Of a stretch of 10,905 nt of DNA, positions 1 to 7,039 are shown piece by piece. The position numbers and the translations under genes were made by a program. Below the pieces are notes generated by a model that ran no database searches, had not been told where the DNA came from, and worked only from the letters and a program-made list of their open reading frames with translations. Every line of letters starts with the position of its first letter. Positions within the stretch are counted from its first letter, which is position 1. Source of the DNA: Clostridium sp. SCN 57-10 (GTDB lineage: Bacteria; Bacillota; Clostridia; Oscillospirales; Butyricicoccaceae); contig MEFT01000093.1 of NCBI GenBank assembly GCA_001725215.1, positions 1-10,905 on the forward strand, in the 5' to 3' direction.

Positions 1-1395
1 GCCAATAGCCGTTCCACTCGCCTTTGAGGGGCTGACGGCGCCCGCTACCTTGCCCGTCTGGTCAAAGAGCAGTGTGATGGGCGTACCAAGCTGCAGATTG
101 GCGAAATACTTTGCCGCGTCCGGAGAGATGGTGAACTTTGCACCGCCCGCCGTGATTTGACTGGGAGAGGAATAGGTCGGGCCGCCGCTTTCATAGAGCA
201 GCGTAACACGCTGCGAGCTGACATAATAGGTATTATCCGACGCGGTGTAGGATACCACGTCATAGTTTTTCAGCGCGTCGGCTGAAACGGATGCGCCGTC
301 CTTGATGATACGCGCGCCGGAGGCGATGATCACAGGGTCGATGCCGTAGACCATCGTGCTGGTGTATGCCGCCGTGCTGCCCGAAAGCACGGAAACAAGG
401 GAGATAACACCGCGGTCGGTGCGGTAAATGGCGACCGACGAACCAGGTGCCACGTCATACCAGCTCAGGGGCCAGGTGGCTACCGTGCCGGAAACGGCGG
501 TCTGCGCCTCGCGCGGAATAGTGATCAGCGTGCCTGCTGAGGTTTCGAGGCGCTCGCTCGTTACCGACTTCACGGTGACATATTCCGCGCCGGCGTCGGG
601 CACGAAGCCTGCGATGCGGCCAGCGTTCTGTTTGCTGTAAACAAGGAGACCGCGCAGGCCGACCGAGCTTACCTTCACTGTGCCGCTGCCGGTGACGACG
701 GTTGCCTTATCATCAATGTAAAAGCGAAGCTGATTTGCGCTCAGCGTGGTGTCGTTTTCCGGGGTGCCAAGCAGAATGGCGTTCTCTACTGCGTTGCCAA
801 AGCCGACGGATAAAAAGGGCGTTCCGTCCTTTTTGGGAAGAAGCAGAAGATTGCGCAGCAGGATTGCAGCCTGGCCGCGCGGAATGGCGTTTGCTGCGGA
901 AAGGGTTTTCATTCCGTTCGTCAGGCCGATGACAGACGCCTTAACAACGTAATCGCGCGGCCACATGGCGCCGATGTCGGCCGTTTCATAGCCGAGCATG
1001 CGCAGCAGAATGGTCACCGCCTCGCCGTAGGTGATGTCACGGTTGGGCTCAAACCGGCCGGAGGGATAGCCCCGGATGATCTGGAACTTACGCACCGATG
1101 CGTTCACATAAGAGGCAAACCAGGAGGTGTGCTTCACATCGGGGAAAATGGTCAGGCTATTGTAAATATTGTGCTCGGCAAAACCGAGGGCAAGCGTCGC
1201 AATTTTGCAGAACTCGGCACGGGTGAGGTTGCTGTTCGGGTTATACCGATCGACGTCGGCGACGATGCCGAGCGATGCGAGTGCCTCGGCGGCAGACTTT
1301 TCCGCAGAATCGGGAATGTCGCTGAAGGCGAGCGCAGGCACCGAGCCGAGCAGCATCACAAGAGCGAGCGCCGCGCATAAAATCCGTTTTTTCAT
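1..1395 (-). CDS. Secreted SLH-domain (S-layer homology) protein, C-terminus beyond window
   Basis: An open frame of 465 codons runs from an ATG at 1395 to the left edge without a stop, so the C-terminus is missing. Residues 1-23 form a signal peptide (MKKR, hydrophobic core, ALA before FSD). Three SLH repeats follow: about 24-71, 84-137 (the clearest, FPDV start and GYPSGRFEPNRDITYGEAV core) and 143-185. SLH domains bind secondary cell wall polymers, so the protein is probably held on the cell surface. From about residue 195 onward the sequence is Val/Thr/Ser-rich and looks like beta-strand modules that I do not recognise. The start follows AGGAGGG at good spacing. That Shine-Dalgarno overlaps the TAG stop of the permease gene 12 nt upstream, which suggests coupled translation as last gene of the exporter operon. 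Function beyond surface anchoring is unknown. Confidence 0.88.
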   Translation of the reverse strand, partial: MKKRILCAALALVMLLGSVPALAFSDIPDSAEKSAAEALASLGIVADVDRYNPNSNLTRAEFCKIATLALGFAEHNIYNSLTIFPDVKHTSWFASYVNASVRKFQIIRGYPSGRFEPNRDITYGEAVTILLRMLGYETADIGAMWPRDYVVKASVIGLTNGMKTLSAANAIPRGQAAILLRNLLLLPKKDGTPFLSVGFGNAVENAILLGTPENDTTLSANQLRFYIDDKATVVTGSGTVKVSSVGLRGLLVYSKQNAGRIAGFVPDAGAEYVTVKSVTSERLETSAGTLITIPREAQTAVSGTVATWPLSWYDVAPGSSVAIYRTDRGVISLVSVLSGSTAAYTSTMVYGIDPVIIASGARIIKDGASVSADALKNYDVVSYTASDNTYYVSSQRVTLLYESGGPTYSSPSQITAGGAKFTISPDAAKYFANLQLGTPITLLFDQTGKVAGAVSPSKASGTAIG

Positions 1396-1407
1396 TTCCT
1401 TGCCCTC

Positions 1408-2586
1408 CTATTGGTTGCGCAGCGCTTCGACGGGCTGCATTTTAGACGCCTTCAAGGCGGGGTAGATACCAAAGAATATGCCCAGCATGACCGAAAACGC
1501 AAACGCGCCGATGGTAATGGCGATGCTTGGGTAGAACACTTTTTTGAATATGGCCGCGGATAAAATAGCGGAGCCGAGCGTGCCGAACAGGATGCCTAGT
1601 ACGCCGCCGCAGGCGCTGATCGTTGCCGCCTCGATGAGGAACTGCGTCACAATGTCGCGGCGCCGGGCACCGATCGCCATGCGGATGCCGATTTCGCGCG
1701 TACGTTCGGCAACCGAAACAAGCATGATGTTCATGATACCGATGCCGCCGACCAGAAGCGAAATTCCGGCCACGCCAGCAACGACGAGCGTTGCAATTTT
1801 AAGCATGTCGTTCTGCGACTCCATCCAGGAGTTATCAGACCACACGCTGAACTGGTTTTCACCCAGTTTCGCAGTCAAGAACGTGCGCAGCTTGGAGATA
1901 GCCTTTTCGGTTGCCTTAGAATCGGCAGCCTTAACGACAAACTCGGTGATCTGCTTAGAACCGGTAATTGAACCCTGCAAAGAGACAGGCACGAGAATCA
2001 TGTCGTCGTTAGAGCCCTGCATGTTGTCAAACTTGCTTTCAAACACGCCGATGACGGTGTATTCCACGCCTTTAATCTTTATCTTTTTGCCGATGGGATC
2101 AATGAGGCTAAAAAACTCCTGCTGGATGCGGCTGCCGAGAACGCAAACCTTGGTACGGTTGCGGATATCGGCATAGCAGATCGAGCGCCCGCGCACGAGT
2201 TCATAATTGAAGCAGGCGTCAAACTGGTCGTTGCCAAAGTAAACGCGGCTGTCAAGGTTTTTGGTCTTGTAGCGCAGCTTGGTGTAAGTCTGCGACTGGG
2301 GGGTCATGCCCGCGACTTCTTCGCCCAGCGTAAGGCAATATGTATAAAGGTCGTTGGCGATGTTTTTGGGGCCGGCGCTATTCCAGTCCCAGGTATAGAT
2401 GTTGATGCGGTTGGTGCCCATCTTGTTAAACTGCTCCATGGTCTGGCGCTGGAAGCCTTGAATGGTGGAAACCAGCGTGATAACCGAGCAAACGCCGATG
2501 ATGATGCCGAGCATGGTGAGAAAAGAGCGCATCTTGTTATGTGCGATCGACTTCATCGCCATGGAAAAGGTTTGCAACACTCTCAT
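1408..2586 (-). CDS. ABC transporter permease, MacB/FtsX family
   Basis: A 392-residue protein with MacB-type architecture: a first membrane helix at about 21-43, a long extracytoplasmic domain at about 45-260, and three C-terminal helices at about 263-291, 323-345 and 355-379. The N-terminal NKMRSFLTMLGIIIGV and the ERTREIGIRMAIGARRRDI motif (294-312) after helix 2 are hallmarks of MacB/LolC/FtsX permeases. These proteins work mechanically, passing ATP-driven movement to an extracytoplasmic domain, rather than as a classical channel. The start codon overlaps the stop of the ATPase gene in an ATGA junction. With the ATPase and adaptor it should form a MacAB/YknXYZ-like exporter; the substrate (peptide, antibiotic, lipid or surface protein) cannot be read from the sequence. 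The gene is intact and of normal length. Confidence 0.93.
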   Translation of the reverse strand: MRVLQTFSMAMKSIAHNKMRSFLTMLGIIIGVCSVITLVSTIQGFQRQTMEQFNKMGTNRINIYTWDWNSAGPKNIANDLYTYCLTLGEEVAGMTPQSQTYTKLRYKTKNLDSRVYFGNDQFDACFNYELVRGRSICYADIRNRTKVCVLGSRIQQEFFSLIDPIGKKIKIKGVEYTVIGVFESKFDNMQGSNDDMILVPVSLQGSITGSKQITEFVVKAADSKATEKAISKLRTFLTAKLGENQFSVWSDNSWMESQNDMLKIATLVVAGVAGISLLVGGIGIMNIMLVSVAERTREIGIRMAIGARRRDIVTQFLIEAATISACGGVLGILFGTLGSAILSAAIFKKVFYPSIAITIGAFAFSVMLGIFFGIYPALKASKMQPVEALRNQ

Positions 2587-3308
2587 TCTTCCACCTCCTC
2601 GGCAAGCGCGGCCACTCTTTCTTCTTCCGAAACGGCCTCGTCGGAGAGCACCTTTCCGTCGCGCAGCGTGATGATGCGCTTGCCGACGCGCGCCAGCTTG
2701 AGATCGTGTGTGATGAGGATGACGCTGGCGCCCTCACGGTTGAGCGCCACGAGCTTCTGCATGATTTCACGGCCTGACTTTGAGTCGAGGTTGCCCGTCG
2801 GCTCGTCGGCCATGATGATGGGTGGCGAGGCGGCAATGGCACGCGCAATGGCGACGCGCTGCTGCTGGCCGCCCGAAAGCTCTGTGGGCAGATGCTTGAC
2901 GCGGTCGGCCAAACCGACCTCTGCAAGCGACTGATGGCACAGATCCATTCGCTTGGCATATGACATGCCGCGATAGATCAGAGGGAGTTCCACGTTTTCC
3001 AGGGCCGTAAGACCCGTAATCAGGTTAAAGCCCTGAAAAATAAAGCCGATGTGGTGGTTTCGGATCATGGAGAGCTGTGACAGCGGCATCTCATTGACAG
3101 GCTCGCCGTTCAGGTAATACTCTCCATAGGTCGGGATGTCGAGACACCCGAGAATGTTCATCAGCGTCGATTTACCTGAGCCGGACTGCCCGAGGATGGT
3201 GGTGAACTCGCCGTTGTCGATCTGAAGGGAAACATCGTCAAGCGCGCGCACCTCGGAAGGCAGCCCCTCGTTGTAAATCTTGCTGACTCTTCTGATATCA
3301 ATTAACAT
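2583..3308 (-). CDS. ABC transporter ATP-binding protein, MacB/LolD type
   Basis: A 241-residue nucleotide-binding subunit with all expected motifs: Walker A GQSGSGKST (40-48), Q-loop Gln92 in FIFQGFNL, signature LSGGQ (144-148), Walker B IIMADE (164-169), the PTGNLD D-loop region and H-loop His201 in LITHDL. PTGNLDS and the GLTALENVELPLIYRG stretch are typical of the LolD/MacB/YknY subfamily. The ATG at 3308 is chosen because the family begins with a short strand like MLIDIRRVSKIY. An upstream in-frame start at 3428 would add 40 residues that read through the adaptor gene in another frame. The Shine-Dalgarno is a weaker AGGCGG overlapping the adaptor stop. The C-terminal Glu-rich tail (about 225-241) is a small extension past the core fold. 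The stop overlaps the permease start. Confidence 0.95.
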   Translation of the reverse strand: MLIDIRRVSKIYNEGLPSEVRALDDVSLQIDNGEFTTILGQSGSGKSTLMNILGCLDIPTYGEYYLNGEPVNEMPLSQLSMIRNHHIGFIFQGFNLITGLTALENVELPLIYRGMSYAKRMDLCHQSLAEVGLADRVKHLPTELSGGQQQRVAIARAIAASPPIIMADEPTGNLDSKSGREIMQKLVALNREGASVILITHDLKLARVGKRIITLRDGKVLSDEAVSEEERVAALAEEVEE

Positions 3309-3318
3309 GAGGCACCGC

Positions 3319-4963
3319 CTACCACCCCATGTTGGGGTCGTTGGTATAGGTTGTGACGTAAATTTCCGCACCCTCGTTGAGACCGGAGACAATTTCGGTG
3401 TTCGAGTCGTCAGACAGACCAACTTCAACCGCCACGGGGAAGTAGCCGTCCGGGATTACGGTGCCTTCAGGCAGCGTTGCGGCGGTATATTCGCTTTCAT
3501 GGTTTTTGCTGACGTAAACCACTGTGCCGCTCTCCGTAAAGACAACGGCGGGCGACGGAACCATTAGGCAGTCTTCCTTGACCGTGGAGGTGATGGTATA
3601 GTTTACACCCATGCCGGGCAGAAGCTTGCCGCTGTTTGCAACGCTGATCTGGGCGGGGAAGTAGGCAACCGCGCCGCTGTTCCAGCCGCCGCCCTGCTCG
3701 GATTTCGCCTCAAAGCTCAGGTAGGTAAGCGTACCCTCCGCCATATCCGCGCCATCATTGTATGTAATCTGTACGGGCATGCCGAGCTGCACCTTGGAAA
3801 CGTCCATTTCGTCGACCTGAATGTCAACGCGCAGCGAGTCGGTATTGGAAATGGTAATCACCGAGGTGCCGGAAGCTGTCAGCTTATCGCCCACGTTGAG
3901 GATCATGGCGGAAACCATGCCGTCGATCTCCGACCGGATTTCGGTGCTCGAAAGGCTGTTTTGAATTTCAGTTACTTTTTTCTGTGCTTCGTCACGCGCC
4001 TTTACGGCGTCGTTGAGCGTGGGGAGCAGAGAGGAGTTGTCAACCGAGCAGATGACCGCACCCTTTTTGTAGTATTTATACTCCATCACGTCGGCAACGG
4101 TCAGCTTGCCGGCAACCTGCATGACAAGCTCCGCGCGATCGTTGTATTCGAGCTTGCCGGTGTCGGCGGGCATAATGTCGCCCGAGGAGCTCGAAATATA
4201 ACCCGACGCAAGCTGGCCTTCCGCCAGTGTGCCGGGGTTAGGGATGGAAATGTTGGCGCGGAAGCAGATTGCGCCGTCGATCGGCTTTTCAACCTTGTCG
4301 ACCGAGGTGATGGTGCCTTTCACAAGCGCCATGCTGTCAGGCACGGAAACGTTCACCGTCATACCCGTCTTTACGCTGCCGTCGTAGGCATAGCTGAAGT
4401 AGAGCGACAGACGCATAACGGAGTCGTCGATCCTGCCCGGGCTTGAGGTTTGCGGCAACGATCAGCTTGCCGCTGAAAGGAGCCGCCAATGACGTTTTGG
4501 TCAGCGCGTTGTTCGCGTCGTCAACACGCTGCTGGGCGGCGCGCAGCGCGTCTTCCGCCGTTGTCAGCTCGTCGCGCAGGTCGGTGGGATCAACGACGAA
4601 CAGAAGGTCGCCGGCTTTGACCAAATCGCCGCTTTTGACATAAATATCGGTTACGGTTCCGCGTACTTTTGCACCGTATTCCTTCTTTTCCTGAGGGACA
4701 ATGCTGCCCCATCCCGTCACTTGCGACATCAGAGTGCCACGTGAAACGACGCCCGTCTGCACCATGGGATCGTCCTTTTTGCTCAGCGTGGTAATAAGTT
4801 TGTATGCGCCGAAGGCAAGGCCGCCGATGATAACAAACCAAATTACAAGCTTAAGCCATAGCGGCATCTTGCGCCGCTTTTTGGGATTTGCGTACTTGTT
4901 GCGTACAGGCGCGTCCTGAGACGGCGACGCGACGGCGGCGCCGTTCACAGTGTTTTCGGACAT
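3319..4963 (-). pseudogene. HlyD/MacA-like membrane-fusion adaptor, frameshifted
   Basis: Two overlapping frames together encode one adaptor of about 548 residues. The 5' part (ATG at 4963 after AGGAGG, 8 nt spacer) has a basic cytoplasmic tail, one membrane helix at about 36-57, a biotinyl-lipoyl-like segment (VRGTVTDIYVKSGDLVKAGD), a short helical hairpin (about 127-155) and the return segment APFSGKLIVAANLKPGQ. There the frame is lost and the rest, from IDDSVMRLSLYFSYAYDG, continues in the +1 frame to the TAG at 3321-3319. The later part repeats the layout: lipoyl-like, hairpin with coiled-coil character, lipoyl-like (EIDGMVSAMILNVGDKL), then beta-barrel. The family normally has about ten more residues between GQ and DDS, so a deletion of 3n+2 bases (around 32) is more likely than one inserted base. 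An assembly error is also possible. Its role would be to link the downstream ATPase/permease to the extracellular side. First gene of the operon. Confidence 0.85.
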
Positions 4964-5013
4964 GATGTTTTCCTCCTGCTTCTTTTGCTATTGCATACTT
5001 ATATCCTTTGACC

Positions 5014-5019
5014 ATTATA
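5014..5019 (-). promoter_or_regulatory. Possible -10 box for the exporter/SLH operon
   Basis: On the minus strand a perfect TATAAT lies about 50 nt upstream of the adaptor ATG. No convincing -35 hexamer is found 16-18 nt further upstream, so this may be a regulated promoter or a chance match. The surrounding 4964-5174 stretch is AT-rich and non-coding, and contains the palindrome TCGCATGCGA at 5056-5065. Confidence 0.4.
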
Positions 5020-5055
5020 AAGGAAATTTGTTCCCGCCATGCATTATTTTTTTGC

Positions 5056-5065
5056 TCGCATGCGA
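5056..5065. repeat. 10-bp palindrome TCGCATGCGA, possible operator
   Basis: A perfect self-complementary 10-mer lies in the AT-rich region between the divergent exporter and hrb transcription units, about 37 bp beyond the putative -10 of the exporter operon and 110 bp before the hrb promoter. The GC-rich palindrome stands out from its background. Whether a regulator binds it is unknown. Confidence 0.3.
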
Positions 5066-5174
5066 AAGCACATAGAGCCAGTATAACATATAAAAATGGG
5101 AATTACGACAAAAGCAGGCAATAGACGGAAAAATTTAAGAAATAGGAAGTCAGAGAGAAATTCAGGGCGGCAAC

Positions 5175-5203
5175 TTGACAAAAGTGCACGGCTTTGGTAT
5201 ATA
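5175..5203 (+). promoter_or_regulatory. Sigma-A-type promoter of the flavin reductase-rubredoxin gene
   Basis: A perfect TTGACA (5175-5180), a 17-nt spacer and TATATA (5198-5203), with TATAAG overlapping at 5202-5207. Transcription would start around 5210-5215, giving a leader of about 25-30 nt before the ATG at 5239. This supports the chosen start and excludes an in-frame upstream GTG at 5194, which lies inside the promoter. Confidence 0.8.
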
Positions 5204-5238
5204 TAAGAATACGCATACATTGCGAAGGAGGAATGATT

Positions 5239-5874
5239 ATGGATTTAACGGCATTGTTCCGGCTTTCATATGGCCTTTATGTCCTCGGCGCGCACGATGG
5301 CGCGAAAGAAACGGGATGCATCGTCAACACCTGCTTTCAGATTACGAACGAGCCGAATACTTTGGCGGTCAGTATCAGCAAGCAGAATTATACCTGCGAC
5401 GCGATTTTAAAAAATGGGCGTTTCTCGATTTCAGTTTTGTGCGAAGGGGTCGATACTGCGGTGATCGGCCGCTTGGGCTACAGCTCGGGCAGAGACACGG
5501 ATAAGTTTGCAACGATTGCACACCGTACCGTGGATGGCCTTCCCGTCATCGAACAAGGCTGCGCGGCTTATATGATATGCAACGTGATCGGCAGCGCCGA
5601 CCGCGGAACGCACATCGTATTTTTTGCCGATATTGAGCAAGCCGAAAATCTTGAGAAATGTCCGCCGATGACGTATGACTATTATCATAGAGTTATCAAG
5701 GGAAAAGCTCCTAAAAATGCGCCTACTTATCAAAAGGAGGAACCCAAAATGGTCAAGCAGAACTATGTTTGCACCGTTTGCGGCTATGTGCACGAGGGTG
5801 ATATCCAAAATGAGCCGAACGATTACGTATGCCCAATCTGCGGCGTGTCCAAGGGTCAGTTTAAACCGCAGTAA
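5239..5874 (+). CDS. hrb: Flavin reductase-rubredoxin fusion (high-molecular-weight rubredoxin-like)
   Basis: A 211-residue two-domain protein. Residues 1 to about 152 are a flavin reductase-like (FMN-binding split barrel) domain, beginning MDLTALFRLSYGLYVLGA and including GCIVNTCFQIT. Residues about 171-211 are a rubredoxin-type iron site with Cys178-x2-Cys181-Gly-Tyr and Cys198-Pro-x-Cys201-Gly. Only 16 residues separate the two Cys pairs, against 29 in classical rubredoxins, so this is the shortened form. The linker is KGKAPKNAPTYQKEEPK. In anaerobes such Hrb proteins move electrons from NAD(P)H via FMN and the iron centre to flavodiiron proteins that reduce oxygen or nitric oxide; that role is inferred here, and no flavodiiron gene is in view. 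ATG 5239 lies 7 nt after AGGAGG; another in-frame ATG at 5233 is only 1 nt after it and is less likely. A second ribosome site precedes Met171. Confidence 0.92.
   Translation: MDLTALFRLSYGLYVLGAHDGAKETGCIVNTCFQITNEPNTLAVSISKQNYTCDAILKNGRFSISVLCEGVDTAVIGRLGYSSGRDTDKFATIAHRTVDGLPVIEQGCAAYMICNVIGSADRGTHIVFFADIEQAENLEKCPPMTYDYYHRVIKGKAPKNAPTYQKEEPKMVKQNYVCTVCGYVHEGDIQNEPNDYVCPICGVSKGQFKPQ
5735..5751 (+). promoter_or_regulatory. Internal ribosome binding site before the rubredoxin domain
   Basis: AAAAGGAGG ending at 5740 is followed by an 8-nt spacer and an in-frame ATG at 5749 (Met171 of the fusion). It is as strong as the gene-start sites in this window. Starting here would yield a free 41-residue rubredoxin-like protein (5749-5874) with all four iron-ligating cysteines. 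The AAG GAG GAA codons also encode a linker KEE, so the match could be a by-product of linker composition. Confidence 0.5.
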
Positions 5875-5905
5875 GCTTACGCGCCAAGCAGCATATTTTA
5901 TAAGC

Positions 5906-5939
5906 AGTGGGGGATTCGCGTTTGCGAATCCCCCACTTT
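5906..5939 (+). terminator. Hairpin after hrb, probable terminator
   Basis: A perfect 14-bp inverted repeat (5906-5919 with 5924-5937) with a GTTT loop lies 31 nt after the hrb stop. The U tract is poor (TTTG only), so termination may be partial and some read-through into the LysR gene is possible. The stem could also protect the 3' end of the transcript. Confidence 0.6.
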
Positions 5940-5951
5940 GATAAGTCGCGC

Positions 5952-5980
5952 TTGATATTTGGGCGTTCTTATGGTAATCT
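5952..5980 (+). promoter_or_regulatory. Promoter of the LysR-family regulator
   Basis: TTGATA (5952-5957), a 17-nt spacer and TAATCT (5975-5980), each close to the sigma-A consensus. It starts 14 nt after the hrb hairpin and leaves a leader of about 50 nt before the ATG at 6037. Confidence 0.55.
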
Positions 5981-6036
5981 GGTCAAATAGACACAAAACG
6001 GGGCTGGCAAATGCCTGTTTGTTGGGAGGAATGACG

Positions 6037-6975
6037 ATGACGTTCGAACAGATCAAAGTCGTGCTGGAAATTGCACGGACCGGTTCGATCAACCAGGCGG
6101 CGCAGAACCTCTTTCTCACGCAGCCGGCGCTTAGCAAATCGCTGCGCGCACTCGAGCGTGAATTGGGACAGGATATCTTTTACCGTTCGCACAGCGGAGC
6201 TGTGCTTACCCCTTATGGAGAGATGTTCGTCAAGAGTGCGGAAAATGTAACGCGCAACATCGCGATTATCCGTGATATGGCGCGCAGAGAAGACAACTGG
6301 TATTACCATTCGCTCAGCGTTGCCTCCGGACCGACCCGTTTCGCAGGCGCGGCCTTTGCGCGCGTGGTTGCACGCCACCATCACAATGCCATTAAGCTGT
6401 CGCATAACTGCGTCAGTGCGTCGGAGAGCTATGCAAGTGTAATCAGCCGTGAGGCGGATATCGGCGTCGTTACCATCACCACGCTGAGCAAGAACGAGTG
6501 TATGATTGATTTTGCGAACAACGAGGTCGAATATACGCCGCTGCGCCAGTTTGATCCGTGTATCACCGTCAGTGAGGAAAGTCCGCTTTATAACTATTCG
6601 AGCGATGTTTTGACGCTTTCAGAGCTGCATGACCTCAGCCTGTTTTGTGTATTTGAACACAATTCCATGTTCCAGCGCATGAACCGCCAAGAGGCGGAAG
6701 CGCTGGAAGCGCAGTTTTCGATGGATTTTCGCGACTCGCGCGCCGCGTTTACCGACTCGATTCGATATGACGAGTTTCGCTGTAATCTGGCAAGCCAGGA
6801 CATCTATAAAAAGCTTGGCACAACCAATACGCTGTTTACAAAGGGCCGCATGTTTAAGCTGGCCGAGCCGATGCCGTTTCGTTTTGAGGTCGGCTGGCTG
6901 CGTAATCGCAACATTACGCTCAGCCCGCTTGCGGAAGAGTACATCGCCGAGCTTTCGTCTATCGTCGAAGCATAA
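6037..6975 (+). CDS. LysR-family transcriptional regulator
   Basis: A 312-residue protein of normal LysR length. Residues 1-60 form the winged helix-turn-helix, with the typical SINQAAQNLFLTQPALSKSLRALERELG and LTPYGEMF wing region. A linker helix follows at about 60-88. Residues 90-312 are the divergent effector-binding domain, in which READIGVVTI resembles the usual hinge-strand motif; the ligand is unknown. ATG 6037 lies 7 nt after GGGAGG. An in-frame ATG at 6031 abuts that Shine-Dalgarno and is too close to be favoured, and the family begins with a sequence like MTFEQIKVVLEIA. It lies downstream of hrb in the same direction with its own promoter, and it converges on spoIIP. Regulation of hrb is possible but nothing in the sequence shows it. 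Confidence 0.93.
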   Translation: MTFEQIKVVLEIARTGSINQAAQNLFLTQPALSKSLRALERELGQDIFYRSHSGAVLTPYGEMFVKSAENVTRNIAIIRDMARREDNWYYHSLSVASGPTRFAGAAFARVVARHHHNAIKLSHNCVSASESYASVISREADIGVVTITTLSKNECMIDFANNEVEYTPLRQFDPCITVSEESPLYNYSSDVLTLSELHDLSLFCVFEHNSMFQRMNRQEAEALEAQFSMDFRDSRAAFTDSIRYDEFRCNLASQDIYKKLGTTNTLFTKGRMFKLAEPMPFRFEVGWLRNRNITLSPLAEEYIAELSSIVEA

Positions 6976-6992
6976 CAAGCGTGCATATGATA

Positions 6993-7015
6993 AAAGGAGG
7001 GCATTGCCCTCCTTT
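6993..7015. terminator. Bidirectional terminator between lysR and spoIIP
   Basis: A 10-bp perfect stem (AAAGGAGGGC with GCCCTCCTTT) and ATT loop sits 17 nt after the LysR stop and 24 nt after the spoIIP stop. On the plus strand it ends CCTTTCTTG and on the minus strand CCTTTTATC, so it can serve both converging units. Confidence 0.75.
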
Positions 7016-7039
7016 CTTGCAAGATTGCGGTATGGGTCT

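Noticed and set aside
1544..2176. A 210-codon plus-strand open frame opposite the permease gene
   Set aside because: It lies wholly antisense to a well-supported permease, has low-complexity Arg/Met/Pro/Ser composition and no recognisable motif; it is a by-product of the GC-biased codon use of the real gene.
3309..3428. N-terminal extension of 40 residues on the ABC ATPase
   Set aside because: The extra residues come from the adaptor's coding region in another frame and have no similarity to ATPase N-termini; the ATG at 3308 fits the family.
4425..4447. Programmed +1 frameshifting to make the full adaptor
   Set aside because: There is no convincing slippery codon followed by a rare codon or stop, and about ten residues of the expected fold are missing at the joint, which recoding would not explain.
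5239..5874. hrb as part of a novel redox or defence island with lysR
   Set aside because: Flavin reductase-rubredoxin fusions are a known anaerobe stress family and no companion enzyme, mobile element or defence gene is nearby.
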